64,000 nucleotides of DNA from Bolinopsis microptera. Its lineage: Eukaryota > Ctenophora > Tentaculata > Lobata > Bolinopsidae. The notes under the pieces are model-generated. The model did no database searches, had not been told where the DNA came from, and saw nothing but the letters and a program-made list of their open reading frames with translations. The stretch spans positions 12,626,169 through 12,690,168 of the forward strand of contig NC_087072.1 of the NCBI RefSeq assembly GCF_026151205.1, given 5' to 3'. Position numbers and translations under genes: made by a program. The stretch's first letter is position 1. Each line of letters begins with the position of its first letter. This document shows, piece by piece, positions 46,801 to 58,429 of the stretch.

Positions 46801-49800
46801 TTAGTAGCAGCCAATATGCGGTTTGTATGGTCGATATTGCGTGTATACACACACACCTGCCAATACACAGTCCTGTAACAGTGAGCACCCCACCTGTTGT
46901 AGTGTTAGTAGTAGCAATAAAACTCATTTATTAGCTTGTGCAAGTTGCACATTTCATCCAGTTATTGCTTGAAAACACTGTGTCTGTGTGTGAGTCATGG
47001 CAGGTCTAATGAAATATATTATCGGAGTTATGCGGAGTGAGTGGATTGTGTGGAACAAAACAGCCACATTCCTGCATTTCCAGTGAGATTACGTCAAAAA
47101 GAGAGTATTGTTGCACAAAAGAAATTACACTCCGATATAAAATTATATTCAGAAATATGAATATCAGCTAACTTATTCTGTGGAATTAAATAATTTTGTG
47201 GAATTATATAATTTCTGTGGACTTTGTTCAATTTAGTTTTAAACATAGATCGTGCCGAGTCTTATGAGAACGGCGATAAATTACCTGGCATCCCCCTCTG
47301 GAGAATCATATGAATAGTATGCAGAAAAATAGGAAATGACCCTCTCCATATAAGGTGATGTTACCATATAAGGTGATGTTACCATATAAGGTGATGTTAC
47401 CATAGTTATACTACCTGATATTAACTCCCGCTGGAGGGAGTACGAGTGTATGCACGCAGCTAACCTGCACTACTCCCCCAGGTTGTACCCCCGCTGGAAG
47501 GAGTACGAGTGTATGCACGCAGCTAACCTGCACTACTCCCCCAGGTTGTACCCCCGCTGGAAGGAGTACGAGTGTATGCACGCAGCTAACCTGCACTACA
47601 CACTAAACGAGTCCCAGTGGAGCACTGCCTGGAAGAAGCTAGTGAAGTTAGCGGAACAACCGGGCAAGTCCCTCGAACAAGCGCACATATTCTGTCTAGC
47701 GCACGTGCTCCGCAGACCTGTCATAGTGTACGGGGTGAAGTACGTGCACAACTCCACTGGAGAGGTGCTGGATTACGCGCGATTTGAAGGTAAGATATTC
47801 TGACTTGTCTGTTTTTAAAGTTAATGTGTGTGGTCACGTGAAATGTTGTATTTGTCACGTGATATTTTGTATTTGATCCCAGCTAGACAGCACATATCAC
47901 ATCTCACTTATCACAACAGTGTGGTCTGTTATAGCCAGGGTCTACCTTTATAAAGCAATGAAAGGCATTAGTTTGGTCAAATCAAACGGAACATATGCTA
48001 TCAGACTTTCAACTGACTATGGCAGGGTTAAAACAGTTTTAACGCTAGCAACGATCCCCTTTTACATAGTTCCACTCAATAAATGTAATAGATTTGTAGT
48101 GTTGTAATTAGTTTTTTAAAAAAATTATAGCGTGCTCAGATATTTGGAGTTTTTAATTAGATATGTGGGTTCGTGTCTGAAGAAATAGCTTCTATATCTG
48201 AGCCAAAAGGAAGCTACTAGACACGGGAATACAGCAAACTTTTCTCGTTATCTACTATCTTTACATAGTGATATAGAGTTAACTGTGTGTACTAAACATA
48301 CAGATTAGGTCTAGTATAATATCTGGGTATGTATAAACCTGCTGTCTGCACTGTACTTCAGTGTGTTGCAGTGCGGGTATAGACAGATGTATAGCTTATA
48401 ATTGGAAACGTACTGTCTGATAATGTTCGTATGTGCATTGTGCACTGGAACATGGAGTGTGGTCACATCGCATGCTCTTTAAAATAAGTTACTTTTAAAA
48501 ACCCTCAAATATTTGACTTATTACTGCAGCTTATTACATTTATGTGGCGTATACTCGCTACCTATGGCTATATTTAGTCCTGGACGGTAGAGGCATTTAG
48601 ATGTAATTTAGTACTGAGCTTCTGCTGTGCATTTTAAAGAGGTGATGGTTTCTCTCTCAAATACCCCAAAATTTAATAAACAATTTGACCTAACATGAAA
48701 GGACATAATATCTTTATTATTTATAGTGAACAACCATCAAGTTCCAACCCTATCAATACAGTAAGGGTATTTTCCAGTTTCTAATCATGTCTACCCGTCT
48801 AACAACCCTAATAGTTGTTGCGTCACGTCACCCACTTTAAGGTTTTTTCATAAGGTGAACTGTCGATCCCGGTATTATTCTCCAGGCCAATTTTCGAGTG
48901 CGCGGCACCGGTCTACAGGTGTGAGCAATCCGCGTGTTAAATGTAATAGAAAACGAAATTTTAGCGTATCTGTTTTGCTGCGCGCGACGCGCGCAATTAA
49001 GTGACACGTGAAATTAAGAGATTTCTCTCCCGAATCGTGTTTTATGATTAGAACCAAAATCTCCCTAAACTAAACCGTCAAATTCACTTGACACTACTTC
49101 ATAACCCACACACACATTAACAAGAATTTACCCCCAGGAATATATCTACCGCTCCTGTGGGGATCAGGATGTTGTATAAAGTCTCCTGTAGTACTGGGAT
49201 ACACGCGAGGTCACTTCTCTGCTCTAGTCGGGATACAGCAAGAAAGCGACGATAGTTCTATATTACTACCTCTCACTGACTCGCAACATCAGCCTCTACC
49301 CCTTCACTTCATTACTGAGGAGGAGGTAAATCATACACACAGCTATTTAGTTTTTTTACTATTTGCATTTCTTTTTTTTTCTTCAACTGAGTTGTTTTGG
49401 GACACGTTATTCGGGAGCATCGTGACATGTATAACTCTTTCCATCAATAGCTCAAAGAAAAGCTTTAAAGCAAAGCAAAGTTGATCACCACAAACGTAAC
49501 ATGTACAAGTGACCTCCATCATCGTGTAATTAAAGCGGTATTTTAAGAACAAATAAATTACAATTAGAACAATCATTACTCATCGTGCTCTTCAGTTTAG
49601 TAATTTAACTGTTTAACTGCAGAATAGATGTTTAACTGCTTCAAATATCGAGGGGTAATTTGTTTTTCATGCTTGAGATTTCAATACCACGTGACAAACT
49701 GTTAGAGTTGAAACATGTAACACCTCAAATTGATACTAGAGTGCGTTACACAGTTACACATAATGCACTAGAACAGAGGAATGCAGGTCAAATAGTTGCT

Positions 49801-50193
49801 TCATCATGATTAAAATCAATTATTTAATCTACAGTGTGATAAACCACTAACCAACAACATTTTTATTTTGATGAAAAAACGTCAACCTATCATGGTTCCA
49901 ATTAGTTGAACGCATGAAGTTATTTGTTAGCATAAATTCTAGATGGCTATCATGATGATTACTCTCACGTCCTATATTTAATATTTTAATGGACGTTAAC
50001 TTTGACAAAGTTGTAACCTCAACTCCCCTCTAAGGTTGGTCTGCAGAACGAACTGATCAGAGAATGGTTTGAGACCACCGAGACGAGCAGTGGCGTGCTG
50101 TGCGCCGTACAACGGGTCTCAAGTCTTCACATACTAACTCAGAGACTCATCAATGGCTGGCTTCTCAAATACAAAAGAACTAACACCACCTAA
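31860..50193 (+). CDS. ZRANB1: TRABID-type OTU deubiquitinase with three NZF fingers, twelve coding exons
   Basis: Coding exons: 31860-32033, 32157-32354, 33391-33495, 34005-34242, 35528-35730, 36246-36414, 37691-37762, 39227-39345, 46055-46131, 47545-47789, 49138-49325, 50035-50193. All phases agree, giving 648 residues (vertebrate TRABID is about 708). NZF1 C11/C14/C25/C28, NZF2 C57/C60/C71/C74 and NZF3 C131/C134/C145/C148, each with the (S/T)YxN(W/F)P signature, bind ubiquitin. Residues about 220-370 match the ankyrin-like ubiquitin-binding region (LQEDWIWIHACIG, GQSLIHLAL). The OTU domain has the Cys loop NRSAGDCLLDSALQ (C419) and the His motif GYTRGHFSALV (H559). In other animals TRABID cleaves K29/K33/K63-linked chains and acts in Wnt signalling; here that is inferred from homology. 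The start is the only ATG before NZF1, 7 bases past a strong acceptor. Exon 10 has an alternative in-frame acceptor at 47482. Confidence 0.96.
32517..33390. repeat. 25-bp minisatellite that ends as a splice acceptor (TRABID intron 2)
   Basis: About 35 units of CACTAACCGTGTCACACTCC plus TCAAT. The last unit, variant CACACTTCTCAG, is the actual 3' splice site of the NZF3 exon (33391). CACTAAC resembles a branch site and ACACTCCTCAG an acceptor, so each unit is a miniature 3' splice signal. Most units end CTCAA instead of CTCAG; several keep CTCAG. Confidence 0.95.
33489..33620. repeat. Short repeats carrying the NZF3 donor sequence
   Basis: ATAAGACAGGTTAAACCTAA occurs at the exon end (donor after 33495) and again with ATAAGACAG at about 33566. 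A partial third copy (GGGTTAAACCTAAC) lies between, and TATTAGGGT repeats follow. Confidence 0.75.
34711..34773. repeat. 21-bp repeat, three copies (TRABID intron)
   Basis: ACAATGCAGTGCACAGTGCAC is repeated three times, with a palindromic GTGCAC core. Confidence 0.85.
36440..36995. repeat. 23-bp minisatellite next to a TRABID donor
   Basis: About 24 units of TATACACTATTACTGTGCCAGTG, beginning about 25 bases after the donor of the exon ending at 36414. All the three-frame ORFs here are repeat artefacts. Confidence 0.95.
37990..38147. repeat. 12-bp TCACGTGTTATG minisatellite (TRABID intron 7)
   Basis: About 13 copies, each containing the palindromic CACGTG E-box word. Confidence 0.9.
39029..39216. 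repeat. 18-bp ACACGTGACACATTATTT-type minisatellite
   Basis: About ten units, each with CACGTGA(C/T)AC, running to within about 10 bases of the acceptor (39225-39226) of the catalytic-Cys exon. Confidence 0.9.
39914..39980. repeat. 12-bp CACGTGTAACTG repeat
   Basis: Five to six units, some with GCGTG in place of CACGTG. The third array in TRABID introns 7-8 with a CACGTG core. Confidence 0.85.
40589..40778. repeat. 64-bp tandem repeat, three copies (TRABID intron 8)
   Basis: The unit starts GCGGTAAATAAGTTGGGCGG and contains the palindromic GGTACTGCAAGTACC. It ends 10 bases before the left arm of the large inverted repeat. Confidence 0.9.
43147..43416 (-). CDS. Unidentified ORF in the loop of the foldback element
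   Basis: 89 residues, starting MVKLRGVLVSRDVRRTCQ. It is the only ORF in the loop and could be the remnant of a transposase. I cannot assign it to a family; there is no DDE/D motif in this stretch. Confidence 0.25.
   Translation of the reverse strand: MVKLRGVLVSRDVRRTCQRNATGVSRSDVEQVFSEITYYIQTNLPKLMSIVNYFEKTYFGSVIVDSEVRLLPAYPLRVIKEQQVITDLL
43804..44092. mobile_element. 289-bp hAT-type element with 8-bp duplication
   Basis: Ends CAGTGGCGTAACG and its inverse CGTTACGCCACTG. Flanks GAGTGATG at 43796-43803 and 44093-44100 are identical. The mirror arm of the host foldback, at about 41890-41920, shows the empty site. The interior is rich in GGGGGCGCC words; no transposase. Confidence 0.9.
45529..45674. 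repeat. 15-bp ATGTGTGTTAACAAT minisatellite
   Basis: Ten units with a GTTAAC palindrome in each, in TRABID intron 8. Confidence 0.92.
46376..46412. other. Perfect 16-bp inverted repeat (hairpin) in a TRABID intron
   Basis: TGTTGTACCTATAACA, a 5-base loop, then its exact complement. It would form a stable short hairpin in RNA or DNA. No known RNA class is recognised. Confidence 0.8.
47345..47402. repeat. 18-bp CCATATAAGGTGATGTTA repeat, three copies
   Basis: Just upstream of the tandem exon copies at 47424 onward. Confidence 0.85.
47424..47608 (+). repeat. 63-bp tandem triplication of a TRABID exon start with its acceptor
   Basis: The unit is CCCCCAG acceptor plus the 5' coding part of the exon (LYPRWKEYECMHAANLHY). 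The second and third units start at 47482 and 47545, and both have complete acceptors. The first unit (about 47424) has lost its acceptor and reads TTAACTCCCGCTGG. The period is 63, a multiple of three, and the frame stays open through all units. Confidence 0.92.
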
Positions 50194-52666
50194 TGAAGGA
50201 TTTTATCAAACTCTGAGATATATCACTACTTTGATCAAATAGATTTGAGAAGATTTAATTTTGTGTGTGGACATTGTTTGTTCGGAACTGGTGTGTTTTA
50301 GTCGATTGTTCAGGATGGAGACCACATCTGCTTATTTGAGAAGGAACTAGGGTTATGAAGAAGCCCAGTTAAAAGTTGTCTGGTAACGCGCGCATATGGG
50401 CGACACTAACAAAGTAACAAGAAGCTCAGCCCAGTTTCAAATTGAGAATGAATCAGTTTATGGCCAGAGGACGCGAACAGAATTGTCCTTTCCCAGTACT
50501 CGCTATGCAGATGTGGTCAAGTCATGTTCTATACATCGTGTTTAACTTATGTATTTTGGATTTGAGGTAGAATTATTTATAACTCGGGTCCATACTAAAT
50601 CTCCCTTTAACAGTGTTTCTAGTAAAATCTATATGAATTTAATTGATTATACTGAAACTGATTCAGAAAAGTTTGGGTTAAGATGTGAGGTTTAGTCGGG
50701 TTCAGAGAGTGGTTAAGTTTAAAATTGTCCAGGAAGGGGTGGTTAAGTTTATTAACAATTATGAGGTTCAGAAAGGGTTCAGAAAGGGTCGGGTGGTTAA
50801 GTTTGATAAGAGATATGAGGTTTAGTTGGGTTCAGAAAGGGTCGGGATGAAGTTTGATAACAGATATTTAATGTGGACCCGTCACTGTGGGGCACTTAAA
50901 GAGAGGATATTTTGTGTATTTTGGAACTAATTTTATACTTCTTTTGATAAATTACTGCGTACGAATTTTCCTCTAGACAAATCAAAAACATAATTGAAAC
51001 AACCACTGAACCGCCCCTGCACTCTTGCAGATTCGCAGGAGTACACTACATAGACCCCCTACCCAGAGGTGGTCCAGAGAAGCATGCTGGGACTATTAGA
51101 GAAACAACACCTGAAATGATAAAATGTACGAGATTGAACATTAGATACAGATGCAGTAATAATTGCATATAGAGATACCGTCTCATCTCTTAATTTTCCT
51201 CGTCTGGGATCATAACTCTGAAAACATTCTCATGAATTCTCATGCTTGTCCGTTGACTGGGCTCACGGTACCACGTGACTTGTCCTTCAAATTGATTGGT
51301 TGTCAAAGGCATGTACTGCTTGCTGATTGGTTGCCCTCAGCCCATGCTATTTTTTCACTGGTCGCTGGCGGACTTTCGTTTTACTGGCGGTCTCCGGACG
51401 CTGTCCGTCATGTTCAGCAGCCTGTGATGTCCTGCTCAACTCCACTGCGTGTGTATTGCCTACTATTGCTTGATCAACTACAAGGGCCTTGTCAGAGCGG
51501 CGTGTTGTCCGGCTGACAAGCAAAGTGGCACCTGTTAAAGCCACCTGTCAGTAGTCGGCTTCAGAGCCAGCTAATCAGCACCACTCAAAACACAGAGCGT
51601 GTCATCCAAGCAGTTCTAAACGCACTGCTCACCACATTTCAGTGTCAGTTAGTGGCCGGTCAAGTAGTGTCTTGATAAGAAGTAACTAATTGTGTGCTCT
51701 GTCAATTGCTCTACGTTTCCGACCTCATCATAGACTTTATTGGTTTTACTTTTACCACCTTATCGGTTTTATGTTTTAAAGGCATGAGCTGTACTATAGC
51801 AGCTGTGGGCCTCTTTTTTCCTCGCGGTTTTAAACCTCTATCCTCTTTCAAAACATCTGAAGTAATTTGCCAAATATAACACCCCGATTTACCGCGGGTT
51901 TTGTGAGAAAGGAAACAGGCACGGTAAATCGGGGTTCGCGGTAAATCGTGATTTTATTTATTCATATTAAGTATGTGATGTTAAGGCCTATTCGGGGGAA
52001 AGAAAAGACTGCGGTGAATCGGGATTTACTGTATTTATTTTCCCCCTTAATCTCACTTGAAGTTGAAGCTGAGTAGCATGTCGTCAAGAGATTATAAGGC
52101 TTGTAAAGTAGACTCCAGATAAAAATCATATTCTGAACGTTTTATATTTGCCTAAGATCATGAAAGCTTTCAAAATCTTACGGTTGATACTTGATGCTTT
52201 GATGTTTTGATTGTATGCACTTTTTTCGCGTGCGACCGCCGACCCTCTGCACTTAGGTCTGATTTAACTATGAATTATTATTCAATAAATTGAAATTGTT
52301 TTAATAAAATTATTTTGCAACAAGCACATGCCACATACTGGACTAATTTAAAACAAGTTTAGGCTGGACTTTTATAATGCATGGCGAGAATGTTATATTA
52401 TGTAAAATTCGGTTTCAAACGATTCGAATCATGTTGAGATTTGGTTTTTGCTAAACAAAGTTTTTGTCGAAGTTTGCATGCCAAGAACGGTTTTCAAGCC
52501 TTCAGTACTTCTGCATTCTGGACGTTAGTTCTTCTCATTTTGGGCTTTTGAGTCTAGACTGTTTCCTCACAAGACGCCAATGGATAACGTAAATATAGAA
52601 TAAAAACTTAGTTTCAATTGGAAGTGTGAATTGGAATTAAGCTTACATTAACGTTGTATTTAGACT
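50194..52666. other. Intergenic DNA downstream of TRABID, no clear gene
   Basis: About 50690-50870 has degenerate repeats of GTTTAGT(T/C)GGGTTCAGAAAGGG and TTAAGTTTGATAA(C/G)AGATAT. At about 51880-52033 there are inverse-related words CCGATTTACCGCGG, CGGTAAATCGGGG and GGTGAATCGGGATTTACTG, which look like the end of a decayed DNA transposon. A 117-codon ORF at 51163 has no domain. Confidence 0.5.
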
Positions 52667-52669
52667 TTA

Positions 52670-52755
52670 GGGGTCGTTCACATATTACGTAATCAGCTGA
52701 GGGGGGGGGGGGGGGGGGGGTAAAAATGCTGATTACGTAATATGTGAACGACCCC
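52670..52755. mobile_element. 86-bp MITE with perfect 28-bp TIRs, G core and TTA duplication
   Basis: The TIR begins GGGGTCGTTCACATATTACG and is perfect over 28 bases (52670-52697 and 52728-52755). The core contains about 20 consecutive G. TTA flanks both sides (52667-52669 and 52756-52758). TTA duplications and G-starting TIRs fit PIF/Harbinger-type MITEs. Related ends are at 14213, 16174 and 42366. Confidence 0.88.
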
Positions 52756-52826
52756 TTATTAATCAGTCAGTAAATTGCCTCACGATATCTCTCCATTCTA
52801 TGTTCTAACATATTCTCACTGCACAG

Positions 52827-55173
52827 AAGACCACAAACTACCGCTTCAACCATGGCTTAGTCCTCAGAATGATGCCGGTAGGGACTTCTACCTCAGATAA
52901 GCGGCCTCGGTCCGCCGTAGCCTTCAACAGGTGGCAGAATGTGGTGAAGAAAGCAACCAAGGGACTGTTTGGTCAGAGCAGTACCCCTGGCAACCAGACC
53001 ACCAACAAGTACGTGATTTAGATTGACACCGTGGCGATTACATTTACACTATATCATAACTTATCTTGTTCGAGTTTTGGGCAACAAATAGAAGGATTCT
53101 GGCTGAATATGTGGAGTAAAATGATGGAATATTATTGCAGCGATCATGATAACGAGATGTTAACATGATAAAATGTAATAATTACTGTACTGCCACCAAA
53201 TCCGTCGGTAATTCTAGAAAGTGCTGCTGAAACTAGAGAATAGGTATCTAGCATGTAAAATTGCATATTATGACTTTGAATCATGACATGATATTTAAAT
53301 CTAAAGCTGTCGAATGTCGCTACTAGAGGATTTAAAATCTAATAAAACATTACATATTGCAGATTTAGACGGGTTTAGATTTACAATTAATTTAATTTAC
53401 TGATTTATCTGTATGATTTTGAATTTTGTGGTTCGGGCGGCATGGTCCCGTCTGGGGTGATTATTTTAATTTCCGAATCCTTTGTGTACTAGTACTGACG
53501 TTCATTTTGGGTTCATCCGAGTTTAAATTCGATACATCGTGAGATTTAACGTCAATGTAAAACGCTTTTAAGCCGTCAACCCTTATTATTTGTGACTTTG
53601 TGACTGTGTGACACTTGAAGTTGAAGTTGAAGATTGAATCTCGTTTTAACTTTGACATGACGACATTAGACCGACACTGTTTTACCCGAGTGCAGATTCT
53701 GCAGAATACTGTTTTCCATGCTTAGTCTTCTAGAAACAGGGAATAGATTAGGTAACGATGGTTATCAAATCTGAAAGAAACTGTATTTAGTAGTAGCCTG
53801 GTTAGTGTGCATGCAACGTATATTAAATTACGTAAAAACCAACGTAGTAGGCTGGGTTTGTTTAGAGGTCGCAAGTATTAGAAGACGAGCTTAAATTTCC
53901 ATTTTTCATGCACATACACTTTTGTAGATCAATTGGCATTGTTTTCTTGATTAGGTGTACTTTCAAATTTTTGAATGCTTACAGCAACAGTAAACCACAT
54001 TCGCATTCGTTCGAGCTGAACAGCTAGATAATAGATAATTAGATATGTTACCCAGTCTATCCGTCATGCAGCAGCACGTGACTTTAAACTAGTCGCGTGA
54101 CTAACTCCAGCGCCAATCAAAACAACGGAGTTTAAGAAGCAGATTAATAACAAACTTGCTAGGATTTTTTGAAACAACTATTTGAAATTATTTTTTAGTT
54201 AAACATTTCATTATTGCCAGCAGAGAAACGCTGACTTTAAGTTTAAGTTTTTACAGGATATTTGTTTGCTCTCGAATTGCTAAACGTCTTGCTTACATAT
54301 CATTAAAAAGATACGACAATAAATCGTCAGTTTTGGTCAAGAGGTAAAACTTTGTATGGTTGATCAACTTCCAGTTCAAGAAGAGAAATTCGAATACGAC
54401 CAAGAAATCTTAGATCAATTAGAGGACAACGAGGGGTAATATTCAATAATTTAATCACTAGAACATTGAATCAATGTTCTAGCGATGAAATTGTAAAACG
54501 CTTATTATGATAGTTAGGAAGATGCGACACCTTCTTTACTCCATTTATGTATAGTACTGTTCTAGATTTAGAACAGAAAAGAGCTCTGCTACTTTTATGT
54601 TTTATTTTCAATTCGACCAGAATCTTGACACTATTGTGATGTCTGATAGTTAGCAATGTTTATTTCACCATCTTCTGGTTTCTACCTTCACTTCTATCCA
54701 GTCTATTTTTCGGTTCACGCATCTAAATCCCTGATACTCAACTCTAAATTCCTGATACTCAACTCTAAATTCCTGATACTCAACTCTAAATTCCTGATAC
54801 TCAACTCTAAATTCCTGATACTCAACTCTAAATTCCTGATACTCAACTTAAACACATTTCACAGGAAAGCAGTAAACCCAGGGTTGACCCGGGTAAAGAG
54901 CTGGAGGAGAACCAACTCAGATGCAGCTCCCAGACTCATCCTCTCCGCCGCAGTGAGTATACTACTGGCATTTATACTACAATACAATTCTTTAATTACC
55001 GTACATTGGAGGTTCTCCATGTATAAACATAAAAGGTTCACCCATGGAAAATGATCACAATGCTGGCAAGCATTACCGTCGCCCTTATATTCACAATACT
55101 ATTTACCCCCTATACTATTATATCCCCTTTATTGATTTCCAGGCATTAAGACTCATCGAAAGTAGATCAGCAG
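52827..55173 (+). CDS. Unidentified gene, three consecutive coding exons (partial)
   Basis: Exons 52827-53008, 54865-54952 and 55143-55173 have AG/GT boundaries and matching phases (2, 0, 1). The joined reading starts KTTNYRFNHGLVLRMMPVG, then KRPRSAVAFNRWQNVVKKA, and after the first junction NPGLTRVKSWRRTNSDAAP and ALRLIESRSA. It is basic and Ser/Arg-rich with no domain I can name. The reading is open at the left, so either more exons lie upstream or ATG at 52869 is the start. The minisatellite at about 54719-54850 abuts the second acceptor. The last donor (phase 1) does not fit the exon at 62605 directly. Confidence 0.55.
54719..54850. repeat. 21-bp AAATTCCTGATACTCAACTC repeat
   Basis: Six units, the last about 15 bases before the acceptor AG at 54863-54864. 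The period keeps one frame open, which explains the long ORF here. Confidence 0.92.
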
Positions 55174-56703
55174 GTACATTTAAGTTCAAAACATTCTAAT
55201 TCAATGTTAAAGATGACAGGAATAAGAAATAGTTATATGGAGGTTTTTAAGAAATTTGCGCAAAATACGCGCCAGCATGTTATACGAAATTAGGTAAAAA
55301 ACCCAAAATCGCCATATTCAGGTGCCTTAAAAACCATGTTAAAATTGAGTTAGAGATCTGAAACTTTGCAGGGCGTCAATACCTTGTCCAAATCGACTGT
55401 AAAAAAAATTTCATGTTTCAGGAGTATCGTGAAGTGGGTTTTCTGGAACCCCTGTTTTACAACAGATTGTCGTGAAGATATATAATATAGACGCTTTTTG
55501 CAGTCAATTGTAGCCTACATTTAAGTGTCCGTAGATTCGAAAGTATAAACGATACAGTCATCTCGAACCACAGGTTTTAAAGATAATCGTTTAAGCTTTA
55601 GTTTACATTGTATTGAAAAATAATTTAACGTCATCATCATCACTTGATGACGTCATCAAATTAAGTGTTTTAAAAACTTGATTTTTGACAAAGTAACAAC
55701 TTTTCAAATCGATTTTACGCTATTAAGGAGTAATTTTATTCAAAATCTGAGGACATTTTTACCTTAGATAATTGTTCAAGCATTCCGAAAATCTACCGGA
55801 ATAGTTTCCTACCTTGCTCCTTCATAAAGATATTTGCTATTGAAGTTAGTGCTTTTTTGAAGAATAATTTTATAAAAACACAAAAGTTGTGAATTAGTAT
55901 TCTCTGGTGTTGGGTCATCCCTTGGGTTGTGGAGCTCAATTTTGCTTCTTAAAGGTGTAAATTGTGTTATAGGCTAGTTTTAAAGTTAAAAATCGAAAAG
56001 TTGCACACGTGGGGACACGCCCAAATTTATTTAAAATAGCTAAAATCACTAAAAATTTTGATTTTCACGATTTTTATCAACTTTGGAGTCCCGTTGTGAT
56101 CCAAGTTCTTTTTGAAATCTTCTGAAACTTTGCATGCTTATCAAACTATATATTAAATACCACTATGCAAAAATTTACGGTGATTCAATATTGTATGCGC
56201 ACGCAACGTCCGCTCAAAGTTTGCACGTGCGAAAGGTGAGAATTTTGCTCATTCGTGATTTCGAATATATTCTGTTTTCCACGATATTTAAATGGCATTA
56301 TATATGAATTTAATGCCAACTTGAATGAGTAAAAAGTGCCATATTCAGTCGGTTATCGACAGATATACCTAACTAAACACAAGGAAACGTTTTCAAAGGC
56401 AGAATTTCGAAATCGTCGGAATTACATCCTTGTTAATGAAGTTTCGATTGTGTAATCTAAGTAAACTATAGGTAAAATATAATATTAATCATAAGCTAAA
56501 ATGTACTAATCTTTGTATTCTAAATGGGGAAAAAGAAGAAACATTGTCAGTCAGTCGAGAAAATTGTCAGTCAGGCTATATGGCAGCTTTGTAGATGTTG
56601 TGACTATGCTAGTAGTGGTCCCAGGCTTGCGACTGGAATTGCGGTGTTAAATCGATTTAATGGTACCAACGATCCACCTGACATTATAATCAAAAAGAGA
56701 TGA
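55174..56703. other. Repeat-like AT-rich DNA, no gene
   Basis: The sequence style (CACGCCC words, 'AAAAAATTTCATG') resembles the arms of the foldback elements at 7.2 and 9.2 kb, but no inverse partner was found in the window. No ORF worth reporting. Confidence 0.4.
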
Positions 56704-57034
56704 TATTTGACCAAAACCCATAATCATGGGTAGAGTGTACCGCTGCCAGTGTCTCTCTTTTCCAAACAAAAGGAAATGATATTAATTTGAGGAACCGTCC
56801 GCTAATGCAAATTGATACCGAGAATGAAATCGGTCGCTCGCTTTTCCCATTTAATAAGCTTTATTACAATTCGTAAGCCGTGAATGAATGGGAAAAGCGA
56901 GCGACCGATTTCATTCTCGGTATCAATTTGTATTAGCGGACGGTTCCTCAAATTAATATCATTTCCTTTTGTTTGGAAAAGAGAGACACTGGCAGCGGTA
57001 CACTCTACCCATGATTATGGGTTTTGGTCAAATA
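56704..57034. mobile_element. 331-bp near-perfect hairpin element
   Basis: Two 147-bp arms (56704-56850 and 56888-57034) with one or two mismatches around a 37-bp loop. Each arm includes CCGATTTCATTCTCGG and GCGGACGGTTCC in mirror. No obvious target duplication, so the class is unknown. Confidence 0.88.
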
Positions 57035-58429
57035 ACTTATCGAAATTTATCAACAAAAAAAACCTATTTCATATTAGTATTACAAGTTTATTAATTAAAG
57101 GATAATATTATTTTTTAAATCGAGACCGGCTGGATAAAAGGGACCCTGTTTTGGAGACTAAAAGTTTTATACTGGGATATTGTGTTGAGGACCACCAATT
57201 TATTACTGGTCATCAGCGGCTCTAACAAAAGATGTACACCCCGTTACCATGATAAACTACCCGACGAACAAAAGACTTGTCCGCCGTTTACTTGTGGGAT
57301 CTTGCTCCATGTTTATCTTGTTGTACTTGTACTAAAAACAATAATATTAATAAGGCTGACGTTTGTTCTTTTGTTCGGCTTTTGACAGGCTATAACTGTC
57401 CTTTGAAACTTTGCTAAAATAGTAAGTGTTAAGAGAAACCATCACGTACATTCAAGCACTTAACTTGATCGTTTCGCTTGTAAAACCGCTAAAAACGTTT
57501 TAAAACAGCTTCTGTCCTCTCAAATGAGCCGAATTATTTGATACTTGTTTTGAAGTAGCCAAAGCTCATTGGATGTCATCGTTATTGCAAGCAGTCCAAG
57601 AATACTGCTTGTTTGTTGGTTCTTACTTAAACTGGATGTGATGCCACCACAATCCGCATACTCTAGTCCGGATAATATAGTACAGTCAAATCCGTCTTTT
57701 TGTCGGACAAAATTCGCAACAAAGCGATTTTAACGGGATATGGTCGGGACAGGTCCCAGGAATCATTCCAGAGAGTTCCCAAAATCCTCGACTTCAGGAA
57801 AATCCACAATTACCACTTTTTTACCACTTTTTACCACTTTGGTTTTCTGTAAATAAGTCACGTTCTGAATATCCTAGAAGACTTTAGTTTAAATCATTGT
57901 GTTAAGAAAACAAAAAAGAACAACTTTTTCTTTAACAACTTTTTCAAAAATAAATTATTTAATTAATTAATTAAATAATTAATAAATTTTCAAATATTTC
58001 AAAAATATATTTTCATAAAAAATGTTCACGATTACATTCCACGTATAATGAACTAATTTTTATAAAAATTTTCACTTTCAATATTTTGGACTTGTAAAAT
58101 TTTCGTAATTTGTAAAGAAAAACCACTATTTACCACTTTTTACCACATCGAATCTCCGCTAATAAAACGACTTCTGAATTTCGTAGAAGGTTTTAGATTG
58201 AACCAATGTGTTCAAAATATAAAAGAGAACAACTTTTTATCTGACAACCTTTGGATTAGATAATTAATTAATTAGTTAATTCGATTATTAAACAAATATT
58301 CAAAAATTATACAAATTATTTTTGATCAAAATATTTTAAAATTACATATCACGAATAATTAACAAATTTTCATTAAATTAATCGGGAAATCGAAGTGGTA
58401 CTTTATATAACCATATATACTAGATAAGA

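Noticed and set aside
47411-47596. Minus-strand ORF antisense to the triplicated TRABID exon
   Set aside because: A shadow of the plus-strand coding repeat, whose frame matches TRABID.
51163-51516. 117-codon ORF downstream of TRABID
   Set aside because: No domain, no splice context, low similarity to any family I know; probably chance.
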